A stretch of DNA of 58,786 nt from a virus. Of the stretch, positions 1 to 6,822 are shown piece by piece. The stretch is from the IMG/VR virus record IMGVR_UViG_3300036846_001130, positions 1 through 58,786 of that record. One strand, 5' to 3'. The notes beneath the pieces were generated by a model, which saw only the letters and a list, made by a program, of their open reading frames with translations, was not told where the DNA came from and made no database searches. The translations under genes and the position numbers were made by a program. Positions within the stretch are counted from its first letter, which is position 1. The number at the start of each line of letters is the position of its first letter.

Positions 1-168
1 ACGCGGAACACGGCGGATTTTTCGGGAGCGCTTACCAGAGCGCTCCCGAAATCTTGTGCGGTGATCATCGCCCATCACTCGCATGATCCAGCGCCGCGCG
101 GTCTCGCGGCTCACGCCGTACTGCTCCGCGATCTCCTTCGGGCTGAGCCATCGTTCCAGCGGTGTCAT
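1..168 (-). CDS. Helix-turn-helix DNA-binding protein, partial (runs off left edge)
   Basis: Reading leftward from ATG at 166-168, 56 codons stay open to the window edge. The N-terminus (MTPLERWLSPKEIAEQYGVS, then RETARRWI) matches the excisionase/MerR-like winged HTH pattern (HTH_17): a polar helix, a turn at YGVS and a recognition helix with ARRW. The rest is very basic (RFRERSGKRSRK). The ATG overlaps the TGA of the gene at 165-656. It may be an excisionase-like regulator or a small DNA-binding packaging or recombination factor. The true length is unknown, and codons 40-50 lie in a perfect 13-bp hairpin. Confidence 0.6.
   Translation of the reverse strand, partial: MTPLERWLSPKEIAEQYGVSRETARRWIMRVMGDDHRTRFRERSGKRSRKIRRVPR
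20..51. repeat. 13-bp perfect inverted repeat with 6-nt loop
   Basis: Positions 20-32 pair with 39-51 (TTTCGGGAGCGCT / AGCGCTCCCGAAA) around the loop TACCAG. Neither strand has a downstream T-run, so it is not a standard intrinsic terminator. It lies inside the open minus-strand HTH frame. It could be a protein-binding site, an mRNA hairpin or a chance GC-rich repeat. Confidence 0.6.
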
Positions 169-656
169 GGTTCGTTTTTCCCTTTGCTGATCAGTTCGTG
201 CATATCGCGCACGGGCACCTCGATCAGCGGCTCGACGTCGGCCCGCGATTTCCGGATGGCTGGGAAGCAGCCGCTGATGGTCACGTCCTCGGCATCCACG
301 TTGGCCACCTCGATCCAGCGCACGCAGTCAGTGAAGCGCACCACAAACAGCGCGGGCACTCCCAGCCCGACTGCAGCCAGCGACAGGCCCAGCCACTTGC
401 GCACGCTGAAAAATACGGTCGGGTACTTCGCGCTGTCGTGCGCCCGGCACTTTAGTTCCAGTACCCCCACGATCCGGCCATCGCGTTCGGCCCACCAATC
501 AATCGGGGTGAGCTTGGCGAAGGAATGCAGCGTGCAGTTCCACGCCGCGCCCAGCAGCTCGCCGATCATCTGCTCGTTCTTCTCATCCTCAGGCGTCTTG
601 AAAATCGGTGTGCCATCAGAGTGAGTCGCCGGAGTCCGGCTGTAGTAGTCGTTCAT
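165..656 (-). CDS. Putative PD-(D/E)XK-fold nuclease, phage type
   Basis: 163 aa, starting MNDYYSRTPATHSDGTPIFK. The core holds PIDWWAERDGR followed by GVLELKCRAH. This is the D...(12-20)...E-x-K arrangement of PD-(D/E)XK nucleases (D about 57, ELK about 72-74), followed by SVRKW and PALFVVRFTD as further beta-strands of the fold. ATG 654-656 is preceded by GAAGG, and the longer frame upstream has no plausible start. It overlaps both neighbours by 4 nt, so it is translationally coupled. It may process recombination or replication intermediates. A catalytically dead or purely structural relative is possible. Confidence 0.6.
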   Translation of the reverse strand: MNDYYSRTPATHSDGTPIFKTPEDEKNEQMIGELLGAAWNCTLHSFAKLTPIDWWAERDGRIVGVLELKCRAHDSAKYPTVFFSVRKWLGLSLAAVGLGVPALFVVRFTDCVRWIEVANVDAEDVTISGCFPAIRKSRADVEPLIEVPVRDMHELISKGKNEP

Positions 657-829
657 ACCTTCGAATCGGAATCGAAATGCACCGTCTCGGTCTCCAGAAT
701 GTGCCGGGCATACATCGCGAGGATTTCCCAGATCGAGCAGTTGCCCTTGTACTGTGAGGGCAGCTGCTCCCACCACGCATGCGCCTTCCGCTTCTCCTCG
801 CCTGTAAGCGTCTTGGGGTTCGCGTTCAT
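653..829 (-). CDS. Small protein of unknown function
   Basis: 58 aa (MNANPKTLTGEEKRKAHAWW...). ATG at 827-829 sits 11 nt after GGAGAG. A GTG 18 nt upstream is an alternative start. The protein is hydrophilic, with the aromatic segment HAWWEQL and an acidic C-terminus. Its stop overlaps the start of the PD-(D/E)XK-like gene. Not recognised. Confidence 0.6.
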   Translation of the reverse strand: MNANPKTLTGEEKRKAHAWWEQLPSQYKGNCSIWEILAMYARHILETETVHFDSDSKV

Positions 830-1026
830 AGCACGTCTCTCCACCACCGGGCGCTATCCGCCCGGCGTGTGGTCCCGATCCCTTCGTCAGAAGCGCCGGA
901 TACCAGTGGCGGCGGTGCTTCGCCGCGCCGGGAGTCCGATCCTCCGCACTCTGACGAAGGGGTCGCGGCCTGCAGATACTCGCCAACGATCTCGTCGATG
1001 GCTGACTCTGCGGGGTGCGAGTTCAT
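826..1026 (-). CDS. Small protein of unknown function
   Basis: 66 aa starting MNSHPAESAIDEIVGEYLQA: a short amphipathic helix, then a low-complexity S/G/R-rich segment and a C-terminal ARWWRDVL. No strong SD is visible. Its TGA overlaps the next start by 4 nt, which supports coupled translation. Not recognised. Confidence 0.5.
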   Translation of the reverse strand: MNSHPAESAIDEIVGEYLQAATPSSECGGSDSRRGEAPPPLVSGASDEGIGTTRRADSARWWRDVL

Positions 1027-1030
1027 GGCG

Positions 1031-1846
1031 TCACGCGACAATGTCCGCACCTTCCAGCTCCTTCTCGAAGTACTCCTTGATCGATTTGATGGCTTCCATC
1101 TTCCACGCTCCGCCATCGGCCTCGAACAGCGCGCAGCTGGGCATCTGGCCGGAGCGCGAGCGTAGCCGCAGGATGAAGTCGGTCGAGGGCTGCGCGACCT
1201 CATGGAACGTGCGGAAGGGTGCGAGGCTCACGCGCGGCGAGACTTTTTCTTCGGTTTTTGAAACCATTCCTTGCTTTGTGACGACCTGCTGCGAGTAGCC
1301 ATCATCATTCGAGATAGTCACCGCTTCGGCGGCGAGGCTGCTCACTAGCTTCACGACTTTCGCGTGGACCGACCCAAAGGCCGCATCATCGAACAGCGTC
1401 AGGAGGCCGATGACAAATTCGTCCGGGTCCATCCATTGGCCAAAGCGGAAGCGCGGCGCATCGTTTGGAATCTGCGCGTGCACCAGCGCCGGGCGGCGGT
1501 TCCACTCGTCCACCTCTGCGGCCATCATCCACACCGAGGAGTGATCCTGAATCTGGATGATCACGGATTGCTCAGCGCGGTCGTGCAGCTTGTACAGATC
1601 GCGCAGCCCGGCGAGTGTCTGCACCGTGATGGGCGTGATCAGCGGAGTCTTGATCTCGACCAGCTGCTTATCGGAATAGACGCGGCCATCTTCCTCGACT
1701 CGCATCGATGGTTCAGCGAGCGAAACGATTTTTTCAACGAACTCTTTCAACATGCCATCCTCCTGTGCTGCGGCTGCCCCCAGATTGCGGGGCATCAGTC
1801 CGACGCTCTGGTTGTACTGCTCGAATATTTGTCGTGGTGGTCCCAT
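1031..1846 (-). CDS. Conserved phage protein of unknown function
   Basis: 271 aa from ATG 1844-1846, preceded by AGGTGAAGCC. In-frame sequence further upstream is antisense to the glycosidase gene's end and was discarded. Features are an alpha/beta middle (TPITVQTLAGLRDLYK, then VIIQIQDHSSVWMMA), a motif FRFGQWMDPDEFVIGL and a C-terminal beta-rich part with DDGYSQQVVTKQG. The layout resembles a family of phage-encoded early proteins near recombination genes, but I cannot name it safely. It lies just downstream of the secreted glycosidase. Confidence 0.65.
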   Translation of the reverse strand: MGPPRQIFEQYNQSVGLMPRNLGAAAAQEDGMLKEFVEKIVSLAEPSMRVEEDGRVYSDKQLVEIKTPLITPITVQTLAGLRDLYKLHDRAEQSVIIQIQDHSSVWMMAAEVDEWNRRPALVHAQIPNDAPRFRFGQWMDPDEFVIGLLTLFDDAAFGSVHAKVVKLVSSLAAEAVTISNDDGYSQQVVTKQGMVSKTEEKVSPRVSLAPFRTFHEVAQPSTDFILRLRSRSGQMPSCALFEADGGAWKMEAIKSIKEYFEKELEGADIVA

Positions 1847-1854
1847 GGCTTCAC

Positions 1855-3045
1855 CTACTGCAGGTAAATCGGCTTCAGGCCGAGATGCACTTTTTGGTCT
1901 GCAATCGGCGTTGTGGTCCCGGTGATATCGGTCTGCTTGGTGAATTTCGTTTGTCCCAGCGCGTACTCTTTCGTCGAGCAGCAACTGGAAGTGCATGTCT
2001 GCGAGCTGTCCCAGAGCACCATGCCATTGCCCACCAGCATGCGATAGACGGTGCCCTCGACGCGCACCTTCGAGGTTGACTTTTCCTGCAGCCAGCCCGT
2101 GATGGTGTTCCACGCTGTGCCCGCAAGATTGGCCTGCAGGCCGAGGTTGTCATTCGCGTCCCAAAAATAGATGTACTGTCGCTCCAGTGGAACGCTTGCC
2201 CGCAGCATCAGTTCACGCGCAGCAAAAGAGGCGAGCGTATCCGGGTCGGTGATGGCGTCGCCCGTGGTGATACCGTGCTCGTCATCCCAGATCGCCGCGT
2301 CGATCTTGTCGCGCGCCAACTCGTCGACCACCATCTGCCATACCGCGAGGAAATTTTCAGGCGGGTAGTTGGGCTTGGCCCGCATGTGGACGTTGACGAT
2401 GTCGAACATCTCATGCCACGGGTGCGCCTCCACCAAAGGCCGGAAGTGAGAACTCATGGAGACCCCATGGAACGAGGGCGAGAGAATCACAGCGGCGGGG
2501 TCAATCGAGCGAATGATGGTCGCCGCTTCCTTCGCGTAGTCCGCCATCTGCTGGATGGTTCCCGTCCAGAAACACTTGCAGTCCGGTTCGTTCCATGTCT
2601 CATAGAAGGCGATGCGGCCCTTGTAGCGCGTCACCAGCGCCGTCACGAATGCTTTGTAGTCTTCGAGCTTCGGGATGGAGCAGGCATTCGGGAACGTGCT
2701 ATTCAGGCACTGCGGCGGCGGAGCCGGGTCAATCGCCGCCCATGTCGGAGTGCCGCCGAAGGTGTACAGCACATCCTGCTTCTGCGCTTCCGCCTTCGAA
2801 ATCCAGTCGTCCATCTTCGCCCAGTCGTAAACGTCGCGCGCGGCCTGAATGTGCATCCACTTCACGCCGTCATCCCACAGCCGGATACCTCTGCCGACCG
2901 CGAGCTTGCTGTTGCCGTCTATGCCGGGAATAGTCGAGAGCTTGTTATAGGTGAGGCTGAAAAACTTCAGGTTGACAGACGTTTGCTGCGCGGAACAGAG
3001 AGTGCAGCACAGGATGAATAGCAGCATGGCCCCAAGTCTTTTCAT
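1855..3045 (-). CDS. Secreted clan GH-A-like glycoside hydrolase
   Basis: 396 aa. Residues 1-19 form a Sec signal peptide (basic start, LLFILCC core, cleavage near CSAQ). A TIM-barrel-type region follows, with YETWNEPD (E153, expected acid/base) and AIWDDEHG (E256, expected nucleophile), the two-glutamate pattern of clan GH-A families such as GH5, GH39 and GH51. A short Cys-containing beta-rich tail occupies about 330-396. Retaining hydrolysis of a plant or bacterial polysaccharide outside the cytoplasm is the likely role. An exported enzyme in a phage early operon is unusual and suggests an auxiliary gene for capsule or biofilm breakdown. The exact substrate cannot be read. Confidence 0.75.
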   Translation of the reverse strand: MKRLGAMLLFILCCTLCSAQQTSVNLKFFSLTYNKLSTIPGIDGNSKLAVGRGIRLWDDGVKWMHIQAARDVYDWAKMDDWISKAEAQKQDVLYTFGGTPTWAAIDPAPPPQCLNSTFPNACSIPKLEDYKAFVTALVTRYKGRIAFYETWNEPDCKCFWTGTIQQMADYAKEAATIIRSIDPAAVILSPSFHGVSMSSHFRPLVEAHPWHEMFDIVNVHMRAKPNYPPENFLAVWQMVVDELARDKIDAAIWDDEHGITTGDAITDPDTLASFAARELMLRASVPLERQYIYFWDANDNLGLQANLAGTAWNTITGWLQEKSTSKVRVEGTVYRMLVGNGMVLWDSSQTCTSSCCSTKEYALGQTKFTKQTDITGTTTPIADQKVHLGLKPIYLQ

Positions 3046-3230
3046 TTTCGCTTCCTCCTCATCGAAAGCTTGCTCGCCAGTCGCTTCCTGCCGAGAAAAT
3101 CTCTGATCACCTGCGCCGCCGACATGCGCGAGGTTTGATCGCTCGGCATCTTCGGATAGCGCAACACGTCGACCGCGAGCAGCAGCGCGGCGTGCAAACC
3201 GCTACGAGCCTGCTGCCTGCGTCTTGCCAT
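3042..3230 (-). CDS. Small basic protein, unknown
   Basis: 62 aa (MARRRQQARSGLHAALLLAV...), ending KLSMRRKRK. ATG 3228-3230 has GGAG 10 nt upstream. Both ends are strongly basic with a hydrophobic segment between, so it could bind nucleic acid or associate with the membrane. Its start overlaps the end of the preceding gene by 29 nt and its stop overlaps the glycosidase ATG. Confidence 0.5.
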   Translation of the reverse strand: MARRRQQARSGLHAALLLAVDVLRYPKMPSDQTSRMSAAQVIRDFLGRKRLASKLSMRRKRK

Positions 3231-3564
3231 CGGTGGCTGGCTCCTCGTCGCCAAACAACAGCTCCTGTCGCAGATCGCGGGAGAACGCGGTATACACGCC
3301 TTCTCGCTTCGCCAGATAAATCGACCCGGTCACTGACGAGGCATCGAGCGCGCACGGCGAGGCCTTGCAGTTGAGGGCCACGCTCGCCCCGCTCCGATCA
3401 GGGAAGGGCGTGAAGACGAACTCCATCGTTACCTTGCGCGGCTTCGTGGCTGAGGTATTCGGGTCGGCGATGTTGGCGATGATCTTCGCCATTTCGTGCG
3501 CGAAAATTTCCTTGACCGAGCCTTTGCAAATTGTGAGTAGCGTGAGTTCTTGAGCTTCCATCAT
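3202..3564 (-). CDS. Phage 'replication terminator protein' family-like
   Basis: 120 aa. The pattern AKIIANIADPNTSATKPRKV followed by a beta-strand TMEFVFTPFPDRS, then SVALNCKASP and a late YLAKREG strand, matches proteins in Firmicutes phages annotated as replication terminator protein (NIxDPNTxxxxxRxVTxxxxxxPxxxR). The biochemical role of that family is not established. The start is one of two adjacent ATGs (3564 or 3561) after AGGGGG. It is clustered with other nucleic-acid genes in the minus operon. Confidence 0.6.
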   Translation of the reverse strand: MMEAQELTLLTICKGSVKEIFAHEMAKIIANIADPNTSATKPRKVTMEFVFTPFPDRSGASVALNCKASPCALDASSVTGSIYLAKREGVYTAFSRDLRQELLFGDEEPATDGKTQAAGS

Positions 3565-3803
3565 TGCCCCCTGCATCGCCTGTGTTTGTGCTGCTGCATG
3601 GCATAAACGCCATTGCCCAGCACGCCCAGCACGGCCATGAATTTGATCCCGTTGCCCTTTTCACTCTGATTGAGCAGGTTGACTACGTCTTTCATCAGCT
3701 CGGTGCTCTCTTCCATCTCCTGCTCGGTCATGGTCTCTCTGCAGCCATGCGCGATGTCATGCGCCTGCTGGAGCATTTTGATAACTTGGCAATGTTCGCT
3801 CAC
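3561..3803 (-). CDS. Small protein with one membrane-like segment
   Basis: 80 aa. An N-terminal helical part contains CQVIKMLQQAHDIAHGC and acidic EQEMEESTELMKDVV. A short hydrophobic stretch near residues 53-69 (IKFMAVLGVLGNGVYAM) and a basic tail HKHRRCRGQ follow. It could be a small holin-like or membrane-associated protein, but the segment is short and glycine-rich. Its TGA overlaps the next ATG. Confidence 0.5.
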   Translation of the reverse strand: MSEHCQVIKMLQQAHDIAHGCRETMTEQEMEESTELMKDVVNLLNQSEKGNGIKFMAVLGVLGNGVYAMQQHKHRRCRGQ

Positions 3804-4160
3804 CTAAAATTCCTCGAACTGCCAGCTCTGATCCGGCATCAGCGTCGCCGCCACAAACTTCAGCGGGAACAAATCGGCAGCGCATTTCACCTTCACCCGG
3901 CTGTCTTCCTGCCAGCCCGCGCGCTCCGCTCCGCGCCAGTAGGCCTTCACTTCGTGCGCCTCGATGTGGAAGTCGGCGGCCACCACGATGAAGTCGGGCG
4001 TGTACCACGTCCGGTCGGCCAGCCGCAGCTTCCAGCACTCATAACCCCACCACAGAATTTCTCCGGTGATCAGACGGTCCTGCAGGTGCCGCGAGTACTT
4101 TTCCTCGGTGTGATTCATCTCGCGGTGCTGCATGATGGCGAGGCCTCGAATTCCTGTCAC
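3804..4160 (-). CDS. DUF1064-like PD-(D/E)XK nuclease
   Basis: 118 aa. The segment TEEKYSRHLQDRLITGEILW, then WKLRLADRTWYTPDF and EAHEVKAYWRGA fits the phage DUF1064 family: an early Glu, the PDF strand end (catalytic Asp) and the E-x-K-like EVK. The C-terminal helix ARVKVKCAADLFP-type segment is present here as SRVKVKCAADLFP. Such proteins are predicted Holliday-junction or flap endonucleases in phage recombination sets. GTG at 4158-4160 follows GAAAGGA, with ATGs at 4133 and 4118 as alternatives. It overlaps the preceding gene by more than 100 nt. Confidence 0.7.
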   Translation of the reverse strand: MTGIRGLAIMQHREMNHTEEKYSRHLQDRLITGEILWWGYECWKLRLADRTWYTPDFIVVAADFHIEAHEVKAYWRGAERAGWQEDSRVKVKCAADLFPLKFVAATLMPDQSWQFEEF

Positions 4161-4344
4161 CGCAGATTTCCTTTCGCAGTTGATGATCCGTGCGCAGCTC
4201 TGTCTGCGCGATTGTTCCTCCTCGAATCCACGCGATCAGGCGATGGTCGAGGTTCATGTGATCCGCCAGCTCTGCCCAGCTATCGAAGGTTTCACCGCAC
4301 GGCCCTACTGCTCTAGAGGACTGAATCGCGCAGATGAATTTCAT
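4039..4344 (-). CDS. Small C2H2-like zinc-finger protein with long overlapping tail
   Basis: 101 aa. Residues 1-38 carry a Cys-Cys...His-His-like finger (C5, C17, then HMNLDH) typical of phage mini-proteins. The remainder, from about residue 62, lies opposite the beginning of the DUF1064-like gene in another frame and looks like low-complexity overprinting. ATG 4342-4344 overlaps the XRE regulator's last codons. The tail may be real overlapping coding, or the downstream gene may start later. Confidence 0.45.
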   Translation of the reverse strand: MKFICAIQSSRAVGPCGETFDSWAELADHMNLDHRLIAWIRGGTIAQTELRTDHQLRKEICGDRNSRPRHHAAPRDESHRGKVLAAPAGPSDHRRNSVVGL

Positions 4345-4729
4345 TCGATGGCTCCGGTGGCGGCGACTGCAGCAATGGCTCCAAAAACTTGGCCAGCGGT
4401 TCATCGAACGCTTTGGCCAGTTGTTCCAGTTCCGTCAGTCGCGGGTTCTTTCTCAACTCCTCCAGCTGATACAAATTGCTGAAGGGCATCTTGGCGCGAT
4501 CCGCGAAGGCGCGCAGGGTGAGATTCTGCTCCCTGCGGCGCTGCGCCAGATAGCGCCCGAATCGTCCGAGCAGGTTCTCCACCTGCTCCTTACGTCGCCG
4601 TTGCTTCTTCCGCAGAACGTGCCCCACCCTTGTACGTCCGTTCTTTCGTAGCCTCATCCTCAACTCTGTGCCGCGTGATGTTCTTGCTTTGCGGTTCCTG
4701 CTCCTCTGCTTCCCCCGTGCGGACCCCAC
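4313..4729 (-). CDS. XRE-family helix-turn-helix regulator
   Basis: 138 aa. A strongly basic N-terminal extension precedes a classic HTH_3 domain at about residues 58-115: LGRYLAQRRREQNLTLRAFA, then DRAKMPFSNLYQLEELRKNP and LTELEQLAKAFDEPLAKFL. This is the lambda-repressor/434-Cro fold, with the turn-recognition segment KMPFSNLYQLE. GTG 4727-4729 lies 12 nt after AGGAG; ATG at 4657 is an alternative that would drop the extension. As the only obvious XRE regulator here it is a candidate to bind the repeated operator at 12.6-18.2 kb, but nothing in the sequence proves the pairing. It ends with a proline-rich tail. Confidence 0.8.
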   Translation of the reverse strand: MGSARGKQRSRNRKARTSRGTELRMRLRKNGRTRVGHVLRKKQRRRKEQVENLLGRFGRYLAQRRREQNLTLRAFADRAKMPFSNLYQLEELRKNPRLTELEQLAKAFDEPLAKFLEPLLQSPPPEPSNEIHLRDSVL

Positions 4730-4738
4730 GACGCGCGC

Positions 4739-4912
4739 TTACTCCTGTGCGATGTGATAGCTCGCGCCATGGAATTCGTGGGTCTTGCCGTTTTTATCCG
4801 TGAAGGTGAGGTTTTCCCCGTCGCCGTTCACGTCGCTGCAACCGTCGAATACATCGCGTGCTTGCGATGTGGTCACGGTCACCGTGTACTTGTCATCGTC
4901 CATGTGTCCCAC
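4739..4912 (-). CDS. Small protein of unknown function
   Basis: 57 aa. GTG 4910-4912 sits 9 nt after a strong AGGAGG, better placed than the in-frame ATG at 4903. The sequence is acidic with a beta-rich pattern (YTVTVTTSQARDVFDG, NLTFTDKNGKTHEF), possibly a small beta-barrel. It lies immediately downstream of the annealing-protein gene and upstream of the XRE gene. Confidence 0.55.
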   Translation of the reverse strand: MGHMDDDKYTVTVTTSQARDVFDGCSDVNGDGENLTFTDKNGKTHEFHGASYHIAQE

Positions 4913-4925
4913 TTCGTTTTTCCTC

Positions 4926-6011
4926 CTATTCGAAATTGAGTGGTACGCCTTTTGTTTCGTCCTTTGCTTCTGGAGCGGAGCCGGGCTGAGCGCCAGCAGA
5001 GTCCGGCTCCTTCCCTGATGCAGGGGGGTGCGCCCCCTCCTGCACTTCCGGTGCAGGCGCAGAAGGGGTCTCCTGCGCCTGCGAGGCAGCTTCCGCTTGA
5101 ACTGCCTCAATCTTTTCCTCGACGGCCTTCTTCTGCCGCTTGGGTGCAGAGCGCAGCGGGCCGATCTCGATCCCGGTTGCCTCCGCATATTTCTCTTTGA
5201 TGGTGGCCACGTTGCTCTTGCTCTTGTCGGCCAGCTTGGTGTCCTCGGTGGACTCCGGCGCGAAGGCGCGCTCGGCGGTGATCTCGTTCTCGCGAATCGC
5301 GTTGTAGATTCCGCGCAGGGTGACGAGGTGATCGAGCATGATGTCCTCGATGCCCTTCACGCCCAGCTTGGCGAAGACCTGCTCCGGCTTTACCCCTTGC
5401 AGCTGGAACTGCTTGATGGCTGCCTGTCGCCGCGCGTCGAGAGTCTTGATGTCGCCCGCGACGGCCTTGCGCGCTTCGGCATAGACCTTGCGCCAGATCG
5501 CTTTCGGGATGCCGCGCAGGATCGCATTGCGCAGTGCAATCGAGCAGGCTGCATTCGAGGTGGTGCCGATCATGTCGGAGTTAAAGCGCTCGCCTTTCTT
5601 GTTGGTGATGCGGCGCTTCACCTCATAGGCAATCGCAACGTTGGCTTCGAGATCAAAGAACGTTCCCATGGCAGTGACGAACTCTTCGTCCTCGCCAATC
5701 ACGCGCGCCCCGCACCGCGAATTGCCCCAGCTGTAAGCCATGACCTCGGCAAAGCGCACGCTGGGGCCTTCGATCACCTTGCCCCCGCGCGGCAGCGCGA
5801 AGATGCACTCGTCGGCAGTCTCTCCATCGGCGGTTACCAGCTGGGTGGCAGTAGTCAGCAGCTTGGTGATGGCGCGCGGGTACTTCTTCGCGGTCGCAAT
5901 CTGCTGATCGATCTCGGCTTTCTGGATGGTGGCCAGCGTGCCCGAATCCATCAGCTGTGCGGGTGCGAGCAGTTCCTGCTCGCTCTCGTCGTCAAACTCT
6001 TCCGTTACCAT
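4926..6011 (-). CDS. Putative single-strand annealing/recombination protein (phage conserved family)
   Basis: 361 aa. The core (about residues 28-240) has the pattern KAEIDQQIATAKKYPR, ECIFALPRGGKVIEGPSVRF, AYSWGNSRCGARV and SNAACSIALRNAILRGIPKA. This block is conserved among many phage proteins encoded beside YqaJ-type exonucleases. The C-terminal 100 residues are a Pro/Ala/Glu-rich tail. The likely role, judged from gene neighbourhood, is ssDNA annealing partnered with the exonuclease at 6819-7934. ATG 6009-6011 overlaps the upstream gene by 7 nt. Family function is inferred, not proven. Confidence 0.65.
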   Translation of the reverse strand: MVTEEFDDESEQELLAPAQLMDSGTLATIQKAEIDQQIATAKKYPRAITKLLTTATQLVTADGETADECIFALPRGGKVIEGPSVRFAEVMAYSWGNSRCGARVIGEDEEFVTAMGTFFDLEANVAIAYEVKRRITNKKGERFNSDMIGTTSNAACSIALRNAILRGIPKAIWRKVYAEARKAVAGDIKTLDARRQAAIKQFQLQGVKPEQVFAKLGVKGIEDIMLDHLVTLRGIYNAIRENEITAERAFAPESTEDTKLADKSKSNVATIKEKYAEATGIEIGPLRSAPKRQKKAVEEKIEAVQAEAASQAQETPSAPAPEVQEGAHPPASGKEPDSAGAQPGSAPEAKDETKGVPLNFE

Positions 6012-6313
6012 TGCGGTGCCCTCATTCCTTCGTGTTTGCGCAACTCGCGCAGGGTTCGCCTCGGCACATGCACGTCGCCGACGCGGCCTTTAGGTTCGGT
6101 GCAGCCCTTGCCGCAGGTGCCGAGAATCTTGTCGTGAATGCAGAAGACGACAGGCGCGAACATGGTGCGCACGTTGTCGAGGGCCTGCTCGATGCCCGAG
6201 CCGTGATTGCGCCCGCCGCAGATGCAGTTACACTTTCCCTTCGTCGCGTTGTAGCAGCGCGCGTCGCATCTCTGCGTTGGCCCCTGCCCGACTTTTTGTG
6301 TCATCAAAATCAC
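6005..6313 (-). CDS. Cysteine-rich zinc-binding-like protein
   Basis: 102 aa. The N-terminal part contains RCDARCYNATKGKCNCICGG followed by RNHGSG: six cysteines and a histidine, consistent with one or two metal sites. The second half ends with basic RRTLRELRKHEG. GTG 6311-6313 overlaps the methyltransferase stop and is preceded by GGGAG; ATG 6304 is an alternative. The Cys-x-CGGxNHGxG block looks conserved in phages, but no function is known to me. Confidence 0.6.
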   Translation of the reverse strand: MILMTQKVGQGPTQRCDARCYNATKGKCNCICGGRNHGSGIEQALDNVRTMFAPVVFCIHDKILGTCGKGCTEPKGRVGDVHVPRRTLRELRKHEGMRAPQW

Positions 6314-6822
6314 AGTTGCAGGACTCCCAGCCCGTAGCTTCCCGATTCGTAAATCGGATACTTGCCGATCCCCTCCCCGTACTCATCGAGCGCTTGCCGC
6401 ACCCCTGCGCCTGCGAGGTCGGTGTCGTGCATGAGAATCAGGCCGCTGCCCTTTTTCACCAGCGCGCCGTAAGTCTTCAATTCGTAGCGCGTTGTTTCCA
6501 GCGTGTGATCGCTGTCGATAAAGAGCACATCGAGCAGCGGGGGCAGCGCTTCGAGAATCCGGCGCGCGTCGATGACCGAGTGCCCGTTGAGAAACGTCCA
6601 TTGCGGGTCATCCGCGTACAGGTGGCCGCAGTTGCACACATCGAGGCTCCAGAGGTGCCCGCCATTCCCTTTCAGGCCCACCAGCAGGGCCGCTGTGGAC
6701 ACTCCCGTGCGGACTCCGATCTCGAAGACGTCGCCCTTCGCGAAATTCTTGAGTGTGTCGAGGTGCCCGCTGATGTCGGTCCCACCTTGCCGGGCAGATT
6801 CGTAAACGTCGGCTGCGCTCAT
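6310..6822 (-). CDS. Class I SAM-dependent methyltransferase (Methyltransf_24/CmcI-like)
   Basis: 170 aa. Motif I is FEIGVRTGVSTAALL (about residues 33-47; E-x-G-x-x-x-G-x-S-T). The motif II region is GGHLWSLDVCNC, followed by LDVLFIDSDHTLE and LILMHDTDL, the order seen in small Rossmann-fold methyltransferases of the cephalosporin-hydroxylase/CmcI and glycan O-methyltransferase type. It has no DNA-methyltransferase NPPY/DPPY motif, so base methylation is unlikely and a sugar or small-molecule acceptor is more plausible. It lies between the exonuclease and the Cys-rich protein with 4-nt overlaps. Confidence 0.75.
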   Translation of the reverse strand: MSAADVYESARQGGTDISGHLDTLKNFAKGDVFEIGVRTGVSTAALLVGLKGNGGHLWSLDVCNCGHLYADDPQWTFLNGHSVIDARRILEALPPLLDVLFIDSDHTLETTRYELKTYGALVKKGSGLILMHDTDLAGAGVRQALDEYGEGIGKYPIYESGSYGLGVLQL

